Assembly: GCA_005116835.1 (NCBI GenBank)
Contig: SWDM01000023.1
Location: 224,519 to 288,518 of the forward strand
Reading direction: 5' to 3'
DNA length: 64,000 nucleotides
Origin: Nitrospira sp.
GTDB lineage: Bacteria; Nitrospirota; Nitrospiria; Nitrospirales; Nitrospiraceae
Made by a program: the position numbers and the translations under genes
Shown: piece after piece, positions 42,752 through 52,603 of the stretch
Layout: the number at the start of each line of letters is the position of its first letter
How positions within the stretch are numbered: position 1 is the first letter of the stretch
Notes under the pieces: model-generated
The model's database searches: none
Seen by the model: the letters and a program-made list of their open reading frames with translations, nothing else
Told to the model about the DNA's origin: nothing

Positions 42752-44761
42752 TTATCGTGCGTAGTCGGCTTGGCGAGTCTTGAAGCGATGCTTGTTAATT
42801 CCCAGGGCCGTGATTTTCGACTCAAGCGTCTGCCTCGGGAGTCCGAGCTTGGCAGCGGCGCCGGTTGGGCCCGCGACCTGGCCCCCGCAATCCGCCAACG
42901 CCGCTTCAATGATGTCCTTTTCATGCTCGGCCAGCGTGGCGCCTAGGGGAATTACCGACCCCGACAGTCTGTGCTTTTCCCGTTTCAACCATGTCTCGTC
43001 GACGGAAAATGTTTCGCTCTCGCACAGCACGATCGCTCGCTGGATGACGTTCTGCAGCTCGCGAATGTTGCCGGGCCAGTCGTAGGCCTGAAACAACTCC
43101 AAGGTCTCTTTCTGTATATTTTTGATTTTTTTCCCGGCCTTCTTCGCATAGCGTTCAATCAGGTAGGTGACGAGTAACGGGATGTCGTCCATCCGTTCGC
43201 GTAACGGGGGGACCTGGATTGGGAAGACATTCAGCCTGTAAAAGAGATCCTGGCGAAATGTGCCTGCCGCCATGGCTGCCTTCAGATCGCGATTCGTAGC
43301 GGCCAACACGCGCACGTCAACGGAAATCGATTGGCTGCCGCCGACCCGTTCAATTTCCCCCTCTTGCAGGACTCTCAGGAGAGCGATTTGGGTCTCGGCA
43401 GGCAGATCTCCGATCTCATCAAGGAAGATCGTCCCGCCATCGGCCAGTTCAAATCGCCCTAAACGCCGTTGTATCGCCCCCGTAAACGCGCCTTTCTCAT
43501 GTCCGAACAGCTCAGAGGCAATGAGCGAAGCTGGGATCGCCGCACAATTGACGGTAATGAATGCCCGGGACGACCGCTTCGAGCGCTTGTGAATGGCCCG
43601 TGCGATCAGCTCCTTGCCCGTCCCGGTCTCACCCAGCACGAGTACCGTGGAATCTGACGGCGCCACTTTGGTGACTTGCGTCAATATGTTGCGGATGACG
43701 TCCGACGAGCCGACGATTTCTTCAAACATCGAAGACTGATCGATCTCTTCGCGCAACGCCAAGTTTTCTTTTTGAGTTCTCTCTTCCGCCCGTTTGCGAT
43801 CGTCGATGTCGGTCCCTGTCGCGTACCAGCGAATGATCCGTCCTTCTTCGTCCTGCAAGGGGTTATAGCGGATCAGAAGCCACCGATATTGCCCATCCTT
43901 CCGGCGAGCACGTAGCTCCAATTCAAATGGGGTTTCGCGTTCGAGCGCATGCTGGCGCTCGTTCTGTGATCTCTCGATATCATCAGCGTGAAAAAATCGT
44001 GCGCGAAAGTCATCTGCCATGACATCTTCCAAGCTCAGACCGCTGTAGTCGAGCACAAATCGATTCGCATAGAGAGTTTTCCCATCGGGTCCCAGGACAC
44101 AAATGAGTTGAGCGATCGCGTCGGTGATGCGTCGCAGTTCCCGTTCATCTTGGCGGAGCTTCTCCTCCCTATGCTTATGCTCAATAGCAACCGTCGCCAG
44201 ATGCGTGATCTGTCCGATGAGGTGTTGATGGTACGCACTAGGGCTACCAGGTTCGCGCGAGTAAATCGCGAAGGTGCCCAATACTGTGTCGTCGGATGAC
44301 AATATTGGAGTGGACCAACAAGCCCGCAGTCCATGGGCCATGGCCAGTGCGCGCCATTCGTACGTGTCCCATCGCGCGTCCGACGCAACATCGGCGGCAA
44401 TCACTTGCTCTTTGAGACTTGCCGCCATGGCGCAGGGACCCGAGAGGAGATTCACGGGTCTGCCATGGATCGATTCGTTATAGCTGAGAGGAAGGCTGGG
44501 AGCCGCACCGTGCTTTAGTCGATTGCTGATAGGATCGACCAGTACGATTCCACAGAGAGATCCGCTCGCGATATCTTCGATGAGTCGGCATAAGGCATCA
44601 AGGAATTCTGAGAGCGTACATCCGGTGGCGAGCATCTCGAGAAGGCGATTTTCTCCGGCAAGCAATGTCTCGGCCCACTTACAGTCTTCGATATCGGAAT
44701 GAGAGAGGCCATCGGGCGTGGCCGACCGCTGAGTGGTTTCATTGTGAAGGTTGGGTTTCAT
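42752..44761 (-). CDS. Sigma-54-dependent activator with GAF and PAS domains
   Basis: 669 aa. A GAF domain (~45-195, CGIVLVDP...GTFAIYSREP) and a PAS/PAC pair (~205-325) precede the AAA+ module: Walker A GETGTGKE (377-384), sigma-54 contact loop GAFTGA (424-429), Walker B GGTIFLDEIGDLP. A C-terminal Fis-type HTH (LGLPRQTLESKITALGI) closes the protein. The GAF-PAS input suggests sensing of a small molecule or redox state. It is transcribed away from amoC; the intergenic DNA contains a sigma-54-like promoter facing amoC, so amoC is the likely target. Confidence 0.92.
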   Translation of the reverse strand: MKPNLHNETTQRSATPDGLSHSDIEDCKWAETLLAGENRLLEMLATGCTLSEFLDALCRLIEDIASGSLCGIVLVDPISNRLKHGAAPSLPLSYNESIHGRPVNLLSGPCAMAASLKEQVIAADVASDARWDTYEWRALAMAHGLRACWSTPILSSDDTVLGTFAIYSREPGSPSAYHQHLIGQITHLATVAIEHKHREEKLRQDERELRRITDAIAQLICVLGPDGKTLYANRFVLDYSGLSLEDVMADDFRARFFHADDIERSQNERQHALERETPFELELRARRKDGQYRWLLIRYNPLQDEEGRIIRWYATGTDIDDRKRAEERTQKENLALREEIDQSSMFEEIVGSSDVIRNILTQVTKVAPSDSTVLVLGETGTGKELIARAIHKRSKRSSRAFITVNCAAIPASLIASELFGHEKGAFTGAIQRRLGRFELADGGTIFLDEIGDLPAETQIALLRVLQEGEIERVGGSQSISVDVRVLAATNRDLKAAMAAGTFRQDLFYRLNVFPIQVPPLRERMDDIPLLVTYLIERYAKKAGKKIKNIQKETLELFQAYDWPGNIRELQNVIQRAIVLCESETFSVDETWLKREKHRLSGSVIPLGATLAEHEKDIIEAALADCGGQVAGPTGAAAKLGLPRQTLESKITALGINKHRFKTRQADYAR

Positions 44762-45368
44762 ATGTCCTCTCCCAAATAGAGGCAGGTTACGTCAAAACCA
44801 ACAAGGAAGAATATTCTGCTGACCATCGTCTAGCTGGCGAAAGGGCGAACTCTCTATCGTTTCGTCATTGCCCGACGCCTATCCTCCTGGCGAATCTGCA
44901 ACGGAAGCTTTTCCGCTCGCGCACCTCACTCCGCCGACGGAGGCGGAAGTGCCTAGATCATATCACCATAAGTGCATAATACTCCCGTTAGTCACCAAAA
45001 ATCACTAGCCTTCCATGGTGACCAACAGGTGCCGTATGCCTTTATCTTGCGTCATGCATCGGCACATAGAATCAGAACGGCTGTCACATCACGTTCTGGT
45101 CCTTCATCCTCCATGTCAATCAGCCTTATATAAAGAGATTACCTTCAGTCCAAAACTCAGGAGTTCGGTGTCTCTCGCACTTCTTAGCCTGGTTTCTCAT
45201 CCAGCCCCTGTGAATGGTTCGGCGAAAGCTGATTTTTCGGCATCATGCTGTAATCTCGGCAAACAGCCTCAGCACTTCATTGATTTCACTGCAGAGATTC
45301 CCGAGTGAAAATGCTCATTCTATTGAAGTTTCAGCACCGTCGATGACGAATTCACGCGGACGCTCTGC
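44762..45368. promoter_or_regulatory. Long divergent intergenic region between sigma-54 activator and amoC
   Basis: About 600 bp without a convincing gene, markedly richer in A/T than the flanking coding DNA. It must hold the promoter of the activator gene and could hold upstream activator sites for the sigma-54 promoter at 45369. I could not identify a clear enhancer palindrome. Short forward frames here (for example 45015-45308) have no ribosome-binding site or family resemblance. Confidence 0.5.
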
Positions 45369-45384
45369 TGGAATGCGAGTTGCG
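45369..45384 (+). promoter_or_regulatory. Candidate sigma-54 (-24/-12) promoter for amoC
   Basis: The sequence TGGAATGCGAGTTGCG matches the sigma-54 consensus TGGCACG-N4-TTGCW at 9 of 12 defined positions, including the invariant GG (45370-45371) and GC (45382-45383) at the required 10-nt spacing. Transcription would begin near 45395, about 50 nt before the leader ORF and 135 nt before amoC. The adjacent divergent gene encodes a sigma-54 activator, which makes the match more credible. Confidence 0.55.
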
Positions 45385-45446
45385 TATGAACAGCATCAGG
45401 AAATGCCAAATGCATCTGTGGATCAGATAGGAAGGAGGAAATTGAA

Positions 45447-45554
45447 ATGGCAGGCAACATATTTCGCAGGGGTTTTCACAACCATCCCACAGGGGTGGTT
45501 CTCAAGAGCATGAAGGGAGGGTCAGAACATGGCAAAAGCAACTACATTCGGTGA
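45447..45554 (+). CDS. Possible leader ORF overlapping the amoC start
   Basis: 35 codons, ATG at 45447 with AGGAGG 8 nt upstream, a better ribosome-binding site than many genes here. It ends at a TGA (45552-45554), 26 nt inside amoC in another frame. The peptide (begins [18 protein letters not shown]) has no known family and no TM helix. It could couple or attenuate amoC translation. It might also be a remnant of the original amoC 5' end. Confidence 0.45.
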   Translation: MAGNIFRRGFHNHPTGVVLKSMKGGSEHGKSNYIR

Positions 45555-46329
45555 GAGCGACCTCGGGTATGACATGTCGCTCTGGTACGACTCCAAGCCC
45601 CTCAAGATCGGCTGGTTCACCATGTTAGCCGCGGTGGGATCCGAGGTCGTGTTCCAGCGTGTCTTCGGCTTCTCCCACGGCTTGGACTCCATGACGCCGG
45701 AATTCGAAAATGTCTGGATGAACCTCTGGCGTTTTAACGTGATTGCCAATATCATCTTCGCAGCCGCGGTCTTGGGGTGGATTTGGACTACGCGGGATCG
45801 CAACGTGGCCAACGTGGATCCCAAAACGGAACTCAAACGGTATTTTTATTGGATGGGGTGGCTCGCGGTGTACGTCTTCGGCGTGTACTGGGCAGGGAGC
45901 TTTACTCTTGAGCAGGATGCGTCGTGGCACCAGGTGATCATCCGCGATACGAGCTTCACCTCCAGCCATATCATCGCCTTCTACTTCACCTTCCCTCTCT
46001 ACATCACATGTGGCCAGGCGGTTTACCTGTATGCCAGGACCCGGTTGCCGCAGTTCAGCAAGGGCATCTCGTTCCCCTTGGTGGGAGCGATCGTCGGGCC
46101 GATGATGATTCTGCCCAATGTGGGACTCAACGAGTGGGGGCATGCGTTCTGGTTCGTCGATGAACTCTTCGCGGCGCCGTTGCACTGGGGCTTCGTGACC
46201 CTGGGATGGTGCGGACTATTCGGCGGGACGGGGGGCGTGGCAGCGCAGATCGTGGCCCGCATGTCCAACCTGTCTGATGTGATCTGGAACAACGAGAGCA
46301 AAGACTGTTTGAAGGTGATCCCGTACTGA
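45529..46329 (+). CDS. amoC: Ammonia monooxygenase subunit C, stand-alone copy
   Basis: 266 aa, full length for AmoC, with GGGAGGG upstream. Integral membrane subunit of the copper enzyme that oxidises ammonia to hydroxylamine. TM helices are visible at about residues 27-47, 66-88, 105-124, 145-168, 180-196 and 215-237. The AmoC/PmoC copper ligands are conserved with exact spacing: D130, H134 and H147 (DASWH ... SSH). amoA and amoB are not adjacent; in front is a long regulatory region and behind a strong terminator, so it is a monocistronic extra copy. Orphan amoC genes are known in ammonia oxidisers and in Nitrosomonas are linked to stress recovery. Confidence 0.95.
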   Translation: MAKATTFGESDLGYDMSLWYDSKPLKIGWFTMLAAVGSEVVFQRVFGFSHGLDSMTPEFENVWMNLWRFNVIANIIFAAAVLGWIWTTRDRNVANVDPKTELKRYFYWMGWLAVYVFGVYWAGSFTLEQDASWHQVIIRDTSFTSSHIIAFYFTFPLYITCGQAVYLYARTRLPQFSKGISFPLVGAIVGPMMILPNVGLNEWGHAFWFVDELFAAPLHWGFVTLGWCGLFGGTGGVAAQIVARMSNLSDVIWNNESKDCLKVIPY

Positions 46330-46346
46330 GACGTGTCAATGGGCTA

Positions 46347-46393
46347 GCCCCGCGTTCTCGATGCAGAAGCGCGGGGCCGGCCAACTGGCCGGC
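46347..46393 (+). terminator. Tandem GC-rich hairpins after amoC
   Basis: Two stem-loops follow the amoC stop: GCCCCGCG paired with CGCGGGGC (46347-46354 / 46370-46377), and GCCGGCC paired with GGCCGGC (46376-46382 / 46387-46393). No T-run follows either, so they may stabilise the amoC mRNA 3' end rather than stop transcription. Confidence 0.55.
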
Positions 46394-46427
46394 TAGAATA
46401 GAGAAAGTTTCAGCGCTTTCAGTGTCA

Positions 46428-46470
46428 AACACGGGCGACCTCCTCGGTAGGAGGTCGCCCGTGTTGTTTC
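46428..46470. terminator. Rho-independent terminator after amoC
   Basis: A perfect 17-bp stem, AACACGGGCGACCTCCT paired with AGGAGGTCGCCCGTGTT, with loop CGGT, is followed by a T-rich tail (TTGTTTC). It would end the amoC transcript about 100 nt after its stop codon and isolate it from the esterase gene. Confidence 0.88.
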
Positions 46471-46597
46471 GGTCGTGAACGAGTCCGAGGTTTTTGGTAC
46501 ATTCTCATTTCCCGGCCCATTCTAGACATATACCCATACGGAAGAGTTTCAATCCTTTCCCTAATTCTCTCGCAGTGAACGATACGAGGTGAAACCG

Positions 46598-47584
46598 ATG
46601 AACGAGTCGCTCTTAATGATCTTCAGGGTGCTGACAGTCCTTTCGGTCGCCCTGTTAATGGTTGGGATTCTAAAGCCGGAATGGATACGCTTCGGACAAA
46701 AGCAGCCCGGTCGTCCAACGATCATTGCCGTCGCAGTAACCCTATTCGTCATCGGCCTTTCCGGCGCTGGTGCGATTCAACCTGCTGGAAAGAACGGTGC
46801 CGAAGCTGTGAAGCAGGGCACAGCACTGAGTGAGACTGTGTATACAGTCGACAAAGATACGCAACAGTGCGAATCAGGAACACGATCTGGTAGCGCCGGT
46901 CCCTCCGATGACGAGCAGACCACGGCAGGTATCCGTTACATGGTGAAAGCGCCGGCTAACTACAATGCAACCATCGCCCATCCGTTGTTGATGGTCTATG
47001 CGCCGGCGCGAACGAATCGCTATGAGTCGGAAAAATTCGTGTTTCTCACACCAGAAGCCACGGCGGCAGGTTTTGTTGTGGCCTATGCCGATCACCGCAG
47101 GATAACGCCGAAAGCAATTGAGGAGCTGGCTGAAATACCGGGGCTGGTTGAACAGAAATGGTGTATCGATAAGAAGCGGATTTTTCTCACCGGCCATTCC
47201 GATGGCGGAACTACTGCCATGGCCATTGCGTTTCTCAATGGCACCAAACATATTCCAGCGGGGATTGCCCCTAGTGCTGCTGGTATCAGGGGTGAGGACT
47301 TGAAGGCCTATCAATGTCCACCCCCCGTTCCCGTGATGCTCTTGCATAGCAGTCAGGACACCCTGTTCCCAGGTTATGGGAAAGAGGCGATACAATGGTG
47401 GGCTGTCTGCAATGGTTGCGATGCGACCCCCCCTGTTAAAGATGCAAACGGTTGTGTAACGTATAGGGGGTGCAAGAACAACGTCATCACACGTTACTGT
47501 GAAGGCACGGGGCCACATACCACATGGCCTGGGAGCAATAAGGCGATCATCGATTTTTTCAAGAGCGGCCAAGAGGCCCGTTAA
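46598..47584 (+). CDS. Alpha/beta-hydrolase, PHB-depolymerase/feruloyl-esterase-like, membrane anchored
   Basis: 328 aa from the ATG with GAGG upstream. Two TM segments (~4-22 and ~38-57) precede an esterase domain with the nucleophile elbow GHSDGG near residue 197, a late VPVMLLHSSQDTLFPG (Asp candidate) and GPHTTWPG (His candidate). Several cysteines (CNGC, NGCVTYRGCKNN) suggest disulfides in the periplasm. The class hydrolyses esters of short hydroxy acids or aromatic acids; the natural substrate cannot be deduced. Confidence 0.75.
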   Translation: MNESLLMIFRVLTVLSVALLMVGILKPEWIRFGQKQPGRPTIIAVAVTLFVIGLSGAGAIQPAGKNGAEAVKQGTALSETVYTVDKDTQQCESGTRSGSAGPSDDEQTTAGIRYMVKAPANYNATIAHPLLMVYAPARTNRYESEKFVFLTPEATAAGFVVAYADHRRITPKAIEELAEIPGLVEQKWCIDKKRIFLTGHSDGGTTAMAIAFLNGTKHIPAGIAPSAAGIRGEDLKAYQCPPPVPVMLLHSSQDTLFPGYGKEAIQWWAVCNGCDATPPVKDANGCVTYRGCKNNVITRYCEGTGPHTTWPGSNKAIIDFFKSGQEAR

Positions 47585-47719
47585 ATCACTCTGAGCAGTT
47601 TAGATAGGTCAATGATGACCATATCTCTACCATCGATCAGGTCTGTCTCGGCACGACGCCGATATTGTCGATCTTTCTTATGATCGATGCCGTACGCTGT
47701 GCAGCGCAGGGGTGATTCC

Positions 47720-48088
47720 ATGAACAATTTGAGGTGTGCGATCCATTCGCTCCACGCCGGACGGGGTGCGATGGTTCTGTTCTGTTTGTGGGCCACAGCC
47801 GGCTGCGCACAGCCAATTGAGACGATCGATATGACATCCTTCGATCCATCGCAGGATCAGACGACCATTGCCGGCTACTACCGAGATGGGGCCATGGATA
47901 TGCGGGAGAAGGCTGCCTCCCTTGCCGAGAGTGCCGTCCGGTATGAACGGCTCTTCGGCCCCCAGTCGGATTGGGTGAGTGGCGCCAAGCAGCTTTCGCA
48001 GTACTATGCAGCGATGGCGCAGGAGCAAGAAAGACTGGCTGAAGCCCATGCGGAGGTTGCGCGAAGGGGACAACAGCGGAGCCGGTAA
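47720..48088 (+). CDS. Putative lipoprotein of unknown function
   Basis: 122 aa. A signal peptide (MVLFCLWATAGC) carries a lipobox with Cys near residue 30, so the mature protein would be lipid-anchored. The rest is helical and charged (MDMREKAASLAESAVRYERLF, YYAAMAQEQERLAEAHAEVARR), a likely coiled coil. The SPFH-domain lipoprotein gene starts 60 nt downstream on the same strand, suggesting a joint membrane-associated role. Confidence 0.65.
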   Translation: MNNLRCAIHSLHAGRGAMVLFCLWATAGCAQPIETIDMTSFDPSQDQTTIAGYYRDGAMDMREKAASLAESAVRYERLFGPQSDWVSGAKQLSQYYAAMAQEQERLAEAHAEVARRGQQRSR

Positions 48089-48149
48089 CTGAAGAGAGGC
48101 GGATGTGAGAGGGGACCGACACACCACACCACACCACAGAGGAGGATCC

Positions 48150-49007
48150 ATGAAGCCCTCAGCTTTTTCTCGCACGATCCTGTTGGTTATTCCGGTTCTG
48201 TTATTCATGTATGGCTGTGGGACGACCGTCGACCAGGGGAAGCGAGGTTTGCGCTGGAACCCTCTCACGTCGGGGCTGACGAAGGAACCGCTCAAAGAGG
48301 GGTTCTATTGGCATGCGCCGTGGAATAAGGTGTTCGAGTACGATATTCGGTATCAGAGTTTCACTGAAAAGGTCGATGCCCTGACCGCAGACGATCTTTC
48401 GGTCACGCTGCATGCGGCGATCACGATGCGACCAATTGGCGAGGAGATCTATTTTCTCGCTCAGGAGGTGGGACACGGCTGGTATGCCCAGCTCGTAAGG
48501 CCACAGTTCCTCTCGGCGGTGCGAGGGGTCGTCGCTCAATACACGATGGTCACACTGCCTGAACGGAGCAGCGAGATCGGCAACAAGATTGAAGCGGTAA
48601 TGGTCGAGTCGCTCAAAGGGCGACATCTGGATGTCTACAGCGTGGCCTTGTCCGAGATCGAATTTCCTCAGATGGTGTTGAAAGCTATCGAGCAGAAGCA
48701 GGCGAAGGAGCAGGAGAAGGAACAAAAGGAATTTGAGGTTCTGATTGCGCAACGCAATGCCGAGATCGCCAGGATTCAAGCGAAAGGCGAGGGGGATGCG
48801 TTGCAGATTCGTGCCGAGGGCGAGAGCGAGAGCCTGCGTATCCGCGCCAAAGGGCAGTCCCAGGCGCAGGAGATCATCACGAAAACGCTCACACCGGACT
48901 ACTTGAAGTACAAATTGTACGAGAATCCCAGCACCAAGACGATCATCATACCGGATAAGTCGAATGTGCCGATCATTGTGAATCCGGGGCCGGATCACTC
49001 ACGCTGA
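48150..49007 (+). CDS. SPFH/Band 7 (prohibitin-like) domain lipoprotein
   Basis: 285 aa from the ATG behind GAGGAGG. Signal sequence with a lipobox-like LFMYGCG, then an SPFH domain (~30-190; VDQGKRGLRW, EGFYWHAPWNKV, EKVDALTADDLSVTLHAAIT, PERSSEIGNKIE) and a long charged coiled coil (EQKQAKEQEKEQKEFEVL) followed by GEGDALQIRAEGESE repeats. Prohibitin-like proteins form large membrane-bound rings and often modulate FtsH. Here the N-terminus suggests lipid anchoring rather than a TM helix. Confidence 0.82.
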   Translation: MKPSAFSRTILLVIPVLLFMYGCGTTVDQGKRGLRWNPLTSGLTKEPLKEGFYWHAPWNKVFEYDIRYQSFTEKVDALTADDLSVTLHAAITMRPIGEEIYFLAQEVGHGWYAQLVRPQFLSAVRGVVAQYTMVTLPERSSEIGNKIEAVMVESLKGRHLDVYSVALSEIEFPQMVLKAIEQKQAKEQEKEQKEFEVLIAQRNAEIARIQAKGEGDALQIRAEGESESLRIRAKGQSQAQEIITKTLTPDYLKYKLYENPSTKTIIIPDKSNVPIIVNPGPDHSR

Positions 49008-49019
49008 AAGCGGGGAGGG

Positions 49020-49345
49020 GAGTGGCCAGGTGCCCTTCTTGCTCGCAGAACGCGCACGATAGGAATGTGCTCGTTCGATGCGCGCAGTAAAGGGCAGCCT
49101 CGGCCACTCCCCTAAAGGAAGGTAGTAAGAATTAAAAAGGTCTCGTTGGACGCGCGCAGTGGAAGCTCAACCAGCCCTCATCCCTGAAGAGGTAACGAGC
49201 AAGCTTGGAGGGAGTGTGAGCGGACTAGATGGTCTCCTGTGCTCGTGCAACGCGCGGTCTCCGAAGACCCTCGTTGGACACGCGCAGTGGGAAGACCATC
49301 TAGCCAGCCCTCAAGAGAGTGGGTATCGGCTAGCCGAGATCGCGA
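49020..49345. repeat. Dispersed GCTCG/CGCGC palindromic repeats, compound copy c
   Basis: Several units follow each other: TTGCTCGCAGAACGCGCACG, TGTGCTCGTTCGATGCGCGC (bracketed by GTGGCCAGG/GCCACTCCCC), TCGTTGGACGCGCGCAGTGG, and TGTGCTCGTGCAACGCGCGG flanked by CTAGATGGTC/GACCATCTAG (49226/49300). The bracketing inverted repeats imply hairpins. The remainder up to 49455 holds nothing recognisable. Confidence 0.7.
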
Positions 49346-49455
49346 CCATTTGAGTGCCCATGCTGCCACGGTCAGTTGTCGCTTGAAGCCATCCGGTCAG
49401 GCGAATGCGTTATTACAAGACCCGACCTCAAATTCCAGTCATGGGGTCTTGCCCG

Positions 49456-50520
49456 TTATGATGCCAAAAAACCTTGGACCTCACGGCTTACTATGAAGTC
49501 CGAGAACCCCGACTCAGCCTTTTTATAACGACCAATAACCCGCATGCGTGCAGCTGCAAGATTGTTAATAGTCTCTTCAGCGGCTACCGGGCTTCCCGAT
49601 ACCACCATTACTTGAAGTTCATGCTTCAAGCCTAGAGCAAGACGTTGTAGGAAATGTTGCTCGCTCGCACGCCAACCCACAACGAGAAGTTTAGTTATCT
49701 GGGGGAGGCAAGAGTCGAGTACGTCTAAATGTAGTTTCGGGCATTCGTATTCTTGTTTATTTACTACAGGAATTGCCAAAGCAGAGATAAGAGGCAGCTC
49801 GTCAGACTTCCCAATGGGGCGCGATGTAACCATTCGATATTCATCAATCATCCTCAAGTCTTTCGCATTCTTGATCAACTCATTAGCGACTGCCCACTCG
49901 TTCATAACTTTCATATTCATGGGTGACGCAACTTGTCTTCCCCAACTTACCGAACCATGCAGTTTTATGAGCTTGTAGTTCTGAGTGACATAGTCATCCA
50001 TCTCAGCAATCTTTACCCCGACGGCGGGAAGGGCTTGGTCAAGCATCGTGTCATAATTAAACGTCACAAGACAGACTGGCTCGTTTTGTTTACGCCAACT
50101 CTCAATCTCATCAAGTAGCGTCAGGTAGTTCGTAACGCCCTTATGCACGCTTCTCCACTTTTCCTCGCACTCTAAAATGATGAACTGAAGGTAATGACGT
50201 ACGGCTGCTAGCTGTACATACCGTCTGTGATTCTGTTTGGCTTCTGATTGAAGAGCCTCTAAGACCTGTTCTACTGAACTATGCTTGGGGGCGTGCCGAA
50301 CGAAGGTAATAATAGGTTGTCAATCCGGGAAATTGCTGGTGACTATTGCAAACGCTTCTCGGTCACTGAACAACTGACTTGCCAAAGGAGGACGTTCATT
50401 TTCGGAGTGCGAACGCACACCAGGAGGTAAAAAGTCGGTTGGTGGTCGAATAGAGGGATATGAGTCGTAGGAAGCCCCAGCACCGAAAACGACCATCAGC
50501 ATAGGTTCACGCCCTATCAA
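49456..50520 (-). pseudogene. SIR2-like domain gene interrupted by one in-frame TGA
   Basis: The minus-strand frame is continuous for 355 codons except for a TGA at 50320-50322. The N-terminal piece has the NAD-binding start VVFGAGASYDSYPS. After the TGA the same frame continues (QPIITFVRHAPKHSS...) into LVTFNYDTMLDQAL, LIKLHGSVSWG and LLVVGWRASEQHFL, the core of SIR2-like proteins. No selenocysteine context is apparent, so it is a recent nonsense mutation or a sequencing error. Such SIR2-like proteins are often NADases in anti-phage defence. The gene is visibly A/T-richer than its surroundings and flanked by repeats, suggesting horizontal origin. Confidence 0.8.
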
Positions 50521-50956
50521 CCTACATGTGTCGAATAAAGGAAGTTCATGAACAATCCCCCCTCTACTCGATGCCCCGCCTCTTCCTCGCTATTAAACGC
50601 TAGTCTGTTCCGTGGCGCAACTTGGCTGTAATTCGTGCAGTCGGGGCGTCGGTAGATGTGGCTGCGCCGTTGTGACCGCAGTGAGTTTAGGTGAGGATGC
50701 TCAAACAGGCTAGACTTATCACCCGCCCAACCCTGGCGGCTATTTCACCCACCCGCCCCTGAGTCTGTCAAAACAGCCTCTTTGCCCAGGGCCGCGTCTT
50801 CTCCCAAGCGAGGCCGCAGCAGTTTCTTGCTCGCTCTCAAAAGGGTGGCCTGGTCGATCCTCGAATGCGCGCATCGAACGAGCACATTCTTATCGTGCGC
50901 CTACCGCGAGCAGGAGGACGACCAGGCTACCCTTTCCTTCCTTTTTCAACAGCCTG
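50521..50956. repeat. Repeat-rich intergenic region with GCTCG/CGCGC palindrome, copy d
   Basis: No gene seen. The right part (50826-50935) carries TTGCTCGC...GGTGGCCTGG, GCGCGCATCGAACGAGCACA, TATCGTGCGCCTACCGCGAG and CCAGGCTACCC, an inverted copy of the block near 11259-11345. A fragment GGATGCTCAAACAGG (50696) belongs to the 125-bp repeat family. The left part may hold the promoter of the SIR2-like gene. Confidence 0.6.
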
Positions 50957-52315
<1,359 letters not shown>

Positions 52316-52342
52316 GGATTCAGCCTCCCTGCGAACCACCAA

Positions 52343-52467
52343 CAGGATGCTGAAAAAGGCCGCCAGCTTCGTTCTCGGTTCATCGAAATCCTCAACGTAC
52401 CCCTGAGGGTACGCCTCCGGTTTCGATTCGCCTGCGGCCTTGCTGGACGGCCTTTTTGAGCATCCTG
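52343..52467. repeat. ~125-bp palindromic repeat (CAGGATGCT ends), copy b
   Basis: Starts CAGGATGCTGAAAAAGGCCG and ends GGCCTTTTTGAGCATCCTG, with the internal block CTCAACGTACCCCTGAGGGT. Same orientation as the copy at 30712. It sits directly upstream of the NtrC-like gene. Confidence 0.85.
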
Positions 52468-52468
52468 C

Positions 52469-52549
52469 AAATCCTCAACGTACCCCGAGGGTACGCCTCC
52501 GGTTTCGATTCGCCTGCGGCCTTGCTGGACGGCCTTTTTGAGCATCCTG
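52469..52549. repeat. Partial tandem copy of the ~125-bp repeat, copy c
   Basis: Repeats the last 80 bp of the preceding element (from AATCCTCAACGTACC to AGCATCCTG) immediately after it. It lacks the left end, so it arose by partial duplication, probably through slippage within the palindrome. Confidence 0.8.
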
Positions 52550-52603
52550 CTTATAACTAATAGTAGCCTACTCCTCTTCCCTCTAAGAAGAAAGGTCTCC
52601 TGT

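Noticed and set aside
44886-44902. CTGGCGAATCTGCA as a sigma-54 site
   Set aside because: The GG-to-GC spacing is too short for a functional -24/-12 promoter; the match at 45369 has the correct spacing.
45625-46185. 186-aa ORF antisense to amoC
   Set aside because: It mirrors amoC codons, lacks a ribosome-binding site and resembles no family.
50320-50322. Selenocysteine at the SIR2-like TGA
   Set aside because: No SECIS-like hairpin is evident after the codon, and the family has no conserved Cys at this place.
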